A stretch of DNA of 64,000 nt from Hyphomicrobiales bacterium (lineage in GTDB: Bacteria > Pseudomonadota > Alphaproteobacteria > Rhizobiales > Beijerinckiaceae). Of this stretch, positions 57,942-64,000 are shown piece by piece. The first letter of the stretch is position 1. Each line of letters begins with the position of its first letter. The stretch spans positions 1 through 64,000 of the forward strand of contig UBNE01000003.1 of NCBI GenBank assembly GCA_900466745.1. The letters run 5' to 3'. The notes beneath the pieces are model-generated. The model was given only the letters and a program-made list of their open reading frames with translations, was not told the origin of the DNA and did not search any database. The translations under genes were made by a program, and so were the position numbers.

Positions 57942-58841
57942 ATGCTGGTCAATGGCGAGGCGGCCGGGCAATCCGGCCTGATCAAGGACACCACCACCCA
58001 GGGCTTCCGCCAGGACGTCGTTTCCGAATCGATGCAGCAGCCGGTGCTGGTCGATTTCTGGGCGCCCTGGTGCGGCCCCTGCAAGCAGCTCACCCCCGTC
58101 ATCGAGAAGGCGGTCAAGGCGGCCGGCGGCAAGGTCAAGCTCGTCAAGATGAACATCGACGAGCACCCGCAGATCCCCGGCCAGCTCGGCATCCAGTCGA
58201 TTCCCGCCGTGATCGCCTTCAAGCAGGGCCAGCCGATCGACGGCTTCATGGGCGCGCAGCCCGAGAGCCAGGTGAAGGCCTTCATCGAGCGCCTCGTCGG
58301 GCCGGTCGGGCCGGGCGAGGCCGAAGCGCTGGTCGCGGCGGCGCAGGAGGCCATCGCGGCGGGCGACGCTGCCGGCGCGAGCGAGCTCTACGCCCATGTG
58401 CTCCAGATGGAGCCGGACAACCTCGCCGCCATCGCCGGGCTGTCCCGGCTGCATCTCGACACCGGCGACGTCGAGGGTGCCAAGGGCATCCTCGCCATGG
58501 CGCCGCAGGACAAGGCGGGCGACCCGGCGATCGCGGCCGTGCGCGCCGCGATCGAGCTCGCCGAGCAGGCCGCCTCGCTCGGCGACACGGCGGAGCTGGA
58601 GGCGAAGGTCGCCGCCGACCCGAAGGATCACCAGGCTCGCTTCGACCTGGCGCTGGCGCTGAACGCCAGGGACAGGCGCGACGAGGCGGTCGACCATCTG
58701 ATCGCCATCATCAGGGCCGACAGGACCTGGAACGAGGACGGCGCCCGCAAGCAGTTGCTGCAGTTCTTCGAGGCCTGGGGCCCGATGGACGAGGCGAGCG
58801 TGGCCGGGCGCCGGAAACTGTCGACCCTGCTGTTTTCCTGA
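57942..58841 (+). CDS. Thioredoxin-like co-chaperone (CnoX/YbbN type)
   Basis: A 299-residue protein made of an N-terminal thioredoxin domain (residues 15 to about 125) and C-terminal TPR-like helices. The active site is intact: WCGPC at residues 43-47 in VDFWAPWCGPCKQLTPV. The cis-proline loop is GIQSIPAVIAF. The TPR region contains AAGDAAGASELYAHVLQMEPDNLAAI and DLALALNARDRRDEAVDHL. Relatives (YbbN/CnoX) hold oxidised substrates for GroEL and have or lack redox cysteines; this one keeps both. It is followed after 17 bases by the LON-domain gene. Confidence 0.92.
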   Translation: MLVNGEAAGQSGLIKDTTTQGFRQDVVSESMQQPVLVDFWAPWCGPCKQLTPVIEKAVKAAGGKVKLVKMNIDEHPQIPGQLGIQSIPAVIAFKQGQPIDGFMGAQPESQVKAFIERLVGPVGPGEAEALVAAAQEAIAAGDAAGASELYAHVLQMEPDNLAAIAGLSRLHLDTGDVEGAKGILAMAPQDKAGDPAIAAVRAAIELAEQAASLGDTAELEAKVAADPKDHQARFDLALALNARDRRDEAVDHLIAIIRADRTWNEDGARKQLLQFFEAWGPMDEASVAGRRKLSTLLFS

Positions 58842-58858
58842 CGCGGGAGGAGCTGCGG

Positions 58859-59530
58859 ATGAGCATGAACGCCGTGTACAAAGGGGCCGGGGATTGCCCG
58901 CAGGTGATTCCGCTCTTCCCTTTGACCGGCGCGCTGCTGCTGCCGCGCGGGCAGATGCCGCTCAACATCTTCGAGCCGCGCTATCTGGCGATGATCGACG
59001 ACGCGATCCGGGGCGACCGCGTCATCGGCATGATCCAGCCCGTCCCGGATGACGGGCGCAGCCCCGAGATCCCGCCACTGCTCAAGGTCGGCTGCCTCGG
59101 CCGGATCACCCAGTTCGCCGAGACCGGCGACGACCGCTACATCGTCACCCTGACCGGGATCAGCCGCTTCCGCGTCGCCGAGGAACTCTCCGTGGCGACG
59201 CCCTACCGCCAGGCCCGGGTGGATTACGCGCCCTTCGCCCGCGATTTCGTCGCGCGGGCCGGGGAGGAGGAGGTCGATCGCGACGGGCTGCTGCGGGCGC
59301 TGCGGGATTTCGCCAAGGTCAACGACCTCAAGATCGACTGGAAGGGCGTGAACGAGGCGCCGAACGAGGCGCTGGTCAATGCGCTGGCGATGATGTGCCC
59401 CTTCGGGCCGCGCGAGAAGCAGGCGCTGCTCGAGGCGGAGAGCCTGCGGGAGCGGGCCGCGGTCCTGGTCGCGATCACCGAGATCGAGCTGGCGCGCGGC
59501 GGCGGCGATCCGGACACCACCCTGCAGTGA
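58859..59530 (+). CDS. LON peptidase substrate-binding domain protein
   Basis: A 223-residue protein consisting only of the N-terminal (LAN) domain of Lon protease, without ATPase or peptidase parts. It shows IPLFPLTGALLLPRGQMPLNIFEPRY, MIDDAIRGDRVIGMIQP and GCLGRITQFAETGDDRYIVTLTGISRF, the usual pattern. Such proteins often lie next to YbbN-like thioredoxins, as here. The function is not well defined. It starts at 58859 with a GGGAGGAG site and overlaps the MFS gene by four bases (GTGA). Confidence 0.92.
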   Translation: MSMNAVYKGAGDCPQVIPLFPLTGALLLPRGQMPLNIFEPRYLAMIDDAIRGDRVIGMIQPVPDDGRSPEIPPLLKVGCLGRITQFAETGDDRYIVTLTGISRFRVAEELSVATPYRQARVDYAPFARDFVARAGEEEVDRDGLLRALRDFAKVNDLKIDWKGVNEAPNEALVNALAMMCPFGPREKQALLEAESLRERAAVLVAITEIELARGGGDPDTTLQ

Positions 59531-60936
59531 CTGCCGCCGCATCCCCTTGCGCGCCGGCCGGGGCCGCGCCTTCGGCCGCCTGGCCGCCGCGCCGCGCGGT
59601 CGCGGCCTGGATCCTCTTCGACTGGTCGACGCAGCCCTTCTTCACCCTGATCACCACCTTCGTCTTCGCCCCGTTCTTCGCCTCCGCTCTCGCCGGCGAC
59701 GCGGCGCAGGGGCAGGCGCTGTGGGGCTATGCGACCGGGCTCGCGGGCCTGTGCATCGCGCTGCTCTCGCCGCTGCTCGGCGGCATCGCCGACCGGACCG
59801 GGCCGCGCAAGCCGTGGATCGCGGCCTTCGGGGCGCTATTGGTGATCGGCTCGGCGATGCTCTGGTTCGCGGTGCCCGGCTCGCCCTGGGCGGTGTCGGT
59901 CGCGCTCGCCGGCTTCGTCCTGGCGACGGTGGGCGCCGAGTTCGCGACGACCTTCAACAATGCGATGATGACGCGCCTCGTGCCGCCGGAGCGGCTGGGC
60001 TGGCTCTCGGGCACGGGCTGGGCGGTGGGCTATCTCGGCGGCCTGCTCTCGCTGGCGATCACGCTCGGCCTGCTCGCCGCCGATCCGCAGACCGGCAAGA
60101 CGCTGGCGGGAATGGCGCCGATCCTCGGGCTCGATGCGGCGGCGCGCGAGGGCGATCGTTTCTCGGGGCCGCTGACGGCGCTGTGGTTCGTCGTCTTCGT
60201 CACGCCGATGTTCCTGCTGACGCCGGATTCGCCGCCGACCGGGCTGAGGCTCGCCGAGGCGGCGCAGGGCGGCGTCGGCCGGCTCAGGGCGACGCTGGCG
60301 GAGCTGCCGAAGCTGCCCGCGCTCGGGCGCTTCCTGCTCGCCAACATGATCTATCAGGATGCGCTGGTCGCGCTCTTCGCCTTCGGCGGCATCTATGCGG
60401 CCGGCGTCTTCGGCTGGCAGACCATCGAGCTCGGCGTGTTCGGCATCCTGCTTACCGTCACCGGCACGCTCGGCGCCTGGCTCGGCGGCAAGCTCGACGA
60501 CCGCATCGGCGGCAAGCCGGTCATCCTGGGCGCGATCGCCTGCCTGCTCGTCGCCTGCCTCGGCATCCTCTCGCTCGGAGCCGACCACATTCTCTTCGTC
60601 GTCCCGGCCGCGCCTTCCGTCCCCGGCGGCGGACTCTACGACTCGCTGCCCGAGAAGGTCTATCTCGGGCTCGGCCTGCTGATCGGCCTCGTCGCCGGCC
60701 CGCTCCAGGCGGCCTCGCGCAGCCTGATGGCGCGGCTCGCGCCGGAGGGGCGCATCGGCGAGTTCTTCGGGCTGTTCGCCCTGTCGGGCAAGGTCACCTC
60801 CTTCATGGGGCCGACGCTGGTCGCGCTGGCGACGAGCGCCTTCGCGAGCCAGCGGGCCGGGCTGGCCGTGCTGATCCTGTTCTTCCTGGCCGGTGCTTGG
60901 CTGCTGGCGGGGGTGAGGGTCGTCCGTCGATCGTAA
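59527..60936 (+). CDS. MFS transporter (UMF1/Atg22-like)
   Basis: About 469 residues and 12 hydrophobic segments. It shows WILFDWSTQPFFTLITTFVFAPFF at the start, the MFS loop motif GGIADRTGPRKPWIAAFG, and the ending LALTSAFASQRAGLAVLILFFLAGAWLL-like. The UMF1 family is defined by the NSFYD/DWSxxxF start and by this long A-motif. The GTG start at 59527 overlaps the LON stop, so the two are cotranscribed. Substrate unknown; amino acids or peptides are reported for relatives. Confidence 0.85.
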   Translation: MTAAASPCAPAGAAPSAAWPPRRAVAAWILFDWSTQPFFTLITTFVFAPFFASALAGDAAQGQALWGYATGLAGLCIALLSPLLGGIADRTGPRKPWIAAFGALLVIGSAMLWFAVPGSPWAVSVALAGFVLATVGAEFATTFNNAMMTRLVPPERLGWLSGTGWAVGYLGGLLSLAITLGLLAADPQTGKTLAGMAPILGLDAAAREGDRFSGPLTALWFVVFVTPMFLLTPDSPPTGLRLAEAAQGGVGRLRATLAELPKLPALGRFLLANMIYQDALVALFAFGGIYAAGVFGWQTIELGVFGILLTVTGTLGAWLGGKLDDRIGGKPVILGAIACLLVACLGILSLGADHILFVVPAAPSVPGGGLYDSLPEKVYLGLGLLIGLVAGPLQAASRSLMARLAPEGRIGEFFGLFALSGKVTSFMGPTLVALATSAFASQRAGLAVLILFFLAGAWLLAGVRVVRRS

Positions 60937-60941
60937 GGGGG

Positions 60942-60990
60942 CATCCCGCGCGCGCCGCAGCACGAAGTGCTGCTGCGCAGATGCGGGATG
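60942..60990. terminator. Nested hairpin between convergent MFS and homospermidine synthase genes
   Basis: Outer arms CATCCCGC and GCGGGATG pair perfectly, and an inner hairpin GCAGCAC-GAA-GTGCTGC (60957-60973) has a 7-bp stem. It fills the 75-bp gap between two convergent stops and probably terminates both. The CATCCCG start recalls the GTCATCCCGG repeat family. Confidence 0.6.
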
Positions 60991-61011
60991 ACACCCTTCA
61001 TATGACGCGCT

Positions 61012-62448
61012 TCAGCGAACCAGGATATTCCGGAACTGCCAGGGGTCGCTTTCGTCGATATCCTCCGGGAACAGTCCCGGGCGGCCGTCGAGCGGCGTCC
61101 AGTCGGTATAGTAGCCCTTCACCGGGCCGAGATAGGGCTGCTGGATCGCGAGCAGGCGGTTGTGGTCGAGCTCCTCGACCTCGACGATGCCGGCGCGCGG
61201 GTTCTCCAAAGCCCAGACCATGCCGGCGAGCACCGAGGAGGTCACCTGCAGGCCGGTCGCGGTCTGGTAGGGCGCGAGCGCGCGGGCCTCCTCGATCGAG
61301 AGCTGCGAGCCGAACCAGTAGGCGCCCTTCTCATGGCCGTAGAGCAGCACGCCGAGCTCGTCGATGCCGTCGACGATCTCGTCCTCCTCGAGGATGTGGT
61401 GCTCCGTCTGGGGCCGGCCGGCATTGCCGAACATCTCGTGCAGCGAGAGCACGGCGTCGTTCGGCGGGTGATAGGCGTAGTGGCAGGTCGGCCGGTAGAC
61501 AACCTTGCCGGTCTCGTCGCGGACGGTGAAGTAGTCGGCGATCGAGATCGACTCGTTATGCGTCACCAGGAAGCCGTACTGGGCGCCGGGCGTCGGGCAC
61601 CAGCTCCGGACCTTGGTCTCGGCGCCGGCCTGCATCAGGTAGATCGCCGCCTGCGAGCCGGTCTCGTGGCCATGGGCGTTCGCCGGCAGCCACTTCTCAT
61701 GCGTGCCCCAGCCGAGCTCGGAGGGCTGCACCGCTTCGGCGATGAAGCCCTCGACCGACCAGGTGTTGACGAAGACGCCCGGCGGCTTCGGGTTCTTCGA
61801 GCGCTGCGTGTCGCGCTCGGCGATGTGGATGCCCTTGACGCCGACGCGCTGCATCAGCCCGGCCCATTCCTCGCGGCTGGTCGGCTCCGGCGCGTTGAGG
61901 CGCATATCGGCGGCGATGTTCATCAGCGCCCGCTTCACCAGCGAGGAGACCATGCCGGGATTGGCGCCACAGCAGGAGACCGCGGTGGGCGTGCCGGCCG
62001 GCCGCGCCCGCTTGGCGGCGAGCGTCATCTCGCGCAGCGCGTAGTTCGAGCGCTCGGCCGGGCCCTTGCTGTCGTCGAAATAGAAGCCGAGCCAGGGCTC
62101 GTTGACGGTGTCGATATAGAGCGCGCCGAGGCTGGAGGCGAATTCCATCAGGTCGCGCGAGCCGGTGTCGCAGGACAGGTTCACGCAGAAACCCTGGCCG
62201 CCGCCGGCGGTCAGCAGCGGCTCCAGGATCTCCTTGTAATTCGCCGGCGTCAGCGCTTTCTGAATGAAGCGGATGCCGCGCTCGTCGAGCAGATGGCGGT
62301 TGGTATCGTCCGGAGCGATGACGACGAAACGGCTCTTGTCGAACTTGAAGTGCCGCTCGAGCAGAGGCAGCGTGCCGCGGCCGATCGAGCCGAAACCGAT
62401 CATCACGACCGGGCCGGTGATCTCGCCGTAGACGGGCCAATTCGTCAT
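61012..62448 (-). CDS. hss: Homospermidine synthase
   Basis: A 478-residue NAD-dependent enzyme that condenses two putrescine molecules to sym-homospermidine, the main polyamine of many alphaproteobacteria. The Rossmann motif is MIGFGSIGRGTLPLLERHF near the N-terminus. Other conserved parts are FCVNLSCDTGSRDLMEF, NEPWLGFYFDD and CCGANPGMVSSLVKRAL. The start at 62448 (MTNWPVYGEITG) has an AGGAG site; the upstream frame is not coding. A decarboxylase gene supplying putrescine lies two genes upstream on the same strand. Confidence 0.94.
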   Translation of the reverse strand: MTNWPVYGEITGPVVMIGFGSIGRGTLPLLERHFKFDKSRFVVIAPDDTNRHLLDERGIRFIQKALTPANYKEILEPLLTAGGGQGFCVNLSCDTGSRDLMEFASSLGALYIDTVNEPWLGFYFDDSKGPAERSNYALREMTLAAKRARPAGTPTAVSCCGANPGMVSSLVKRALMNIAADMRLNAPEPTSREEWAGLMQRVGVKGIHIAERDTQRSKNPKPPGVFVNTWSVEGFIAEAVQPSELGWGTHEKWLPANAHGHETGSQAAIYLMQAGAETKVRSWCPTPGAQYGFLVTHNESISIADYFTVRDETGKVVYRPTCHYAYHPPNDAVLSLHEMFGNAGRPQTEHHILEEDEIVDGIDELGVLLYGHEKGAYWFGSQLSIEEARALAPYQTATGLQVTSSVLAGMVWALENPRAGIVEVEELDHNRLLAIQQPYLGPVKGYYTDWTPLDGRPGLFPEDIDESDPWQFRNILVR

Positions 62449-62598
62449 TCTTCCAAACTCCTGGGTTCCGGGAACAAAAAGGTGGAAAAGCTCGTATGGG
62501 CGCGCCTTTGCGCCGTCAATCGCGACGAGAGCCTTCCATGTGGCCGGCACATGGAAGGCGCCCGGCGATGACGGCGCGATGACGGCGGAACGAAAGGG

Positions 62599-63135
62599 TC
62601 AGGCGGCCTGGGCCACCGGCTCGGATGCGGTGACCGTGGGAAGGACCGTGCCGGTCGCGACCAGCACGCCGCTGGCGCCGTCGAGCGCGCCCGCGCGCAG
62701 GGCGACGGCGAGGAAGCGCCCGCGCTCGACCGGGCCGGGCATGGCGAGGTCGCGCGTCAGCCCGGCGTCGAAGCCGAAGCGGGCATAATAGGGCGCGTCG
62801 CCGACCAGAAGGACGGCGCCGTGGCCGCGGCAGGCGGCGCGCCAGAGCGCCTCGCGCATCAGCGCCTTGCCGAGCCCCTCGCCCTGCAATTCGGGCTTGA
62901 CCGCGAGCGGGCCGAGCAGCAGCGCCGGCACGCCGCCGGCGGCGACATGCCAGAGGCGGACCGTGCCGACGACCTCGCCGTCGCGCTCCGCCGTCAGCGC
63001 CAGCCCTTCGGCCGGCAGGCGGCCTTCGCGCAGGCGCTCGCTCGACTTGGCGGTGCGGCGCTCGCCGAGGCAGCGGTCGAGCAGCGCCTCGCGGGCGGGA
63101 ATGTCGCTGGCGATCTCGTCGCGGATCGTGATCAT
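62599..63135 (-). CDS. GNAT family N-acetyltransferase
   Basis: A 178-residue acetyltransferase. The acetyl-CoA motif is LGPLAVKPELQGEGLGKALMREAL (the Q/RxxGxG/A loop reads QGEGLG). A GDAPYYARFGF segment near residue 125 is typical of the YhbS-like subgroup. The start at 63135 has a perfect AGGAGGTG site. It lies between homospermidine synthase (150-bp gap) and the decarboxylase (227-bp gap) on the same strand and may acetylate a polyamine, but this is only positional. Confidence 0.88.
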   Translation of the reverse strand: MITIRDEIASDIPAREALLDRCLGERRTAKSSERLREGRLPAEGLALTAERDGEVVGTVRLWHVAAGGVPALLLGPLAVKPELQGEGLGKALMREALWRAACRGHGAVLLVGDAPYYARFGFDAGLTRDLAMPGPVERGRFLAVALRAGALDGASGVLVATGTVLPTVTASEPVAQAA

Positions 63136-63336
63136 GACGCACCTCCTGCCGGAGCGCCCATTCTCACGGGCCTTCCCGGCGCCGCCCGAGGGCGGCCACA
63201 AGCAATCGGGGATGTGGGAAGAGGGTCCGGCGGGAGCCACGCCCGCGCGCTCTGTTCTGGAGACGCGGACGCTCCGCCCGATTTCCCGGGCAGCCCGCCG
63301 TTTCCGACAGGGCGCTTCGCCGGACCCGATTGGTCA

Positions 63337-63358
63337 GGAGGGAACTCGCGTTCCCTCC
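63337..63358. terminator. Perfect hairpin after the decarboxylase gene
   Basis: GGAGGGAAC-TCGC-GTTCCCTCC forms a perfect 9-bp stem with a 4-base loop, four bases past the decarboxylase stop in its transcription direction. There is no T run on that strand, so termination is likely but not certain. Confidence 0.65.
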
Positions 63359-63362
63359 AACG

Positions 63363-64000
63363 TCAGATGACGTATTGCTTCAGCGGCGGGAAGCCGTTGA
63401 AGGCGACGGCCGAATAGGTCGTCGTATAGGCGCCCGTGCCCTCGATCAGCACCTTGTCGCCGATCTCCAGCGAGAAGGGCAGCATGTACGGGGTCTTCTC
63501 GTACAGGACGTCGACCGAATCGCAGGTCGGGCCGGCGAGCACGCAAGGCACGGTCGCATCGCCGTCGCGCAGGGTGCGGATCGGGTAGCGGATCGCCTCG
63601 TCCATGGTCTCGGCCAGGCCGTTGAACTTGCCGATGTCGAGATAGACCCAGCGGACTTCGTCCGCCTCGGCCTTCTTCGAGATCAGCACGACCTCCGCCT
63701 CGATCAGCCCCGCCTCGCCGACCATGCCGCGGCCCGGCTCGATGATCGTCTCGGGCAGACGGTTGCCGAAATGCTTCGACAGCGCCCGGAAGATCGCGTC
63801 GCCATAGGACGGCACGCCCGGAATCGGCTTCAGGTAGCGCGCCGGGAAGCCGCCGCCGAGATTGACCATCGACAGCGAGAGACCGCGGGTGGCGCATTCC
63901 TTGAAGATCGCCGAGGCCGAGGCCAGGGCCGAATCCCAGGCGTTCACATTGGCCTGCTGCGAGCCGACATGGAACGAGATGCCATAGGCCTGCAGGCCGA
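63363..64000 (-). CDS. Ornithine/lysine decarboxylase, type III (partial)
   Basis: The C-terminal 212 residues of a PLP-dependent decarboxylase of the eukaryotic-ODC (fold III) family; the N-terminal half, including the PLP lysine, lies beyond the window end. Visible motifs are the beta-strand start GISFHVGSQ near the edge, NLGGGFPARY, EPGRGMVGEAG (phosphate-binding loop) and the catalytic Cys in AGPTCDSVDVLYE. The last residues FNGFPPLKQYVI are typical. It makes putrescine (or cadaverine), the substrate of the homospermidine synthase two genes downstream. Confidence 0.93.
   Translation of the reverse strand, partial: GLQAYGISFHVGSQQANVNAWDSALASASAIFKECATRGLSLSMVNLGGGFPARYLKPIPGVPSYGDAIFRALSKHFGNRLPETIIEPGRGMVGEAGLIEAEVVLISKKAEADEVRWVYLDIGKFNGLAETMDEAIRYPIRTLRDGDATVPCVLAGPTCDSVDVLYEKTPYMLPFSLEIGDKVLIEGTGAYTTTYSAVAFNGFPPLKQYVI

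Overview
This 64 kb window is chromosomal DNA from a GC-rich alphaproteobacterium, most probably a member of the Hyphomicrobiales (Rhizobiales). The single-domain FrcA-type sugar ATPase, the urt-ure gene order with ureJ inside, homospermidine synthase, the high GC content and the intergenic palindromes all fit. Bosea or a close relative is my best guess, but no phylogenetic marker proves it. I see no phage, transposase, rRNA or CRISPR array. The one RNA gene is a tRNA-Gly(GCC) with its own terminator.

Layout. (1) 0.3-5.4 kb: a TetR repressor, an RND adaptor and an RND pump, with a perfect TetR-type palindrome in front of the repressor. (2) 5.5-12.3 kb: an EamA exporter divergent from a LysR regulator, obgE, a D-threonine-aldolase-like enzyme divergent from an MsbA-type exporter, and a hypothetical gene. 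(3) 11.8-23.2 kb, minus strand: a long carbohydrate locus with a ROK repressor, an orphan binding protein, two Gfo/Idh/MocA oxidoreductases, an FGGY kinase, an SDR, a complete FrcBCA-like sugar ABC transporter and a nucleoside hydrolase. (4) 23.4-26.4 kb, plus strand: a nagB-like and a short nagA-like gene, then a second orphan binding protein paralogous to the first. (5) 26.5-41.2 kb: a peptide uptake and processing island. It holds one oligopeptide ABC transporter (fused double ATPase plus two permeases), three paralogous binding proteins, an alpha/beta hydrolase, two GntR regulators, a self-processing C45 acyltransferase/peptidase, an M29 aminopeptidase and a self-processing DmpA-type (S58) peptidase. 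(6) 41.3-43.2 kb: an AI-2E family membrane protein with a long C-terminal extension.

(7) 43.3-54.7 kb, minus strand: a complete urea island, urtABCDE-ureDA-ureJ-ureBCEFG. It imports urea and hydrolyses it with a nickel urease and its maturation proteins. A near-consensus sigma54 (-24/-12) promoter lies about 70 bp in front of urtA, which links the island to nitrogen control. Hairpin repeats sit between urtA and urtB and between urtD and urtE. (8) 55.2-64 kb: succinate-semialdehyde dehydrogenase, tRNA-Gly, a prolyl-tRNA editing protein, a CnoX-like thioredoxin, a LON-domain protein, an MFS transporter, and a polyamine group (homospermidine synthase, a GNAT, and an ornithine/lysine decarboxylase cut by the window end).

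Overall the window is dominated by nutrient scavenging, with catabolic enzymes placed next to their importers for sugars, amino sugars, peptides and urea. The least explained parts are the carbohydrate locus with its two transporter-less binding proteins and altered NagB/NagA enzymes, and the peptide island with two unrelated self-cleaving hydrolases. At least five copies of a palindromic repeat with GTCATCCCGG-type ends are scattered between genes.
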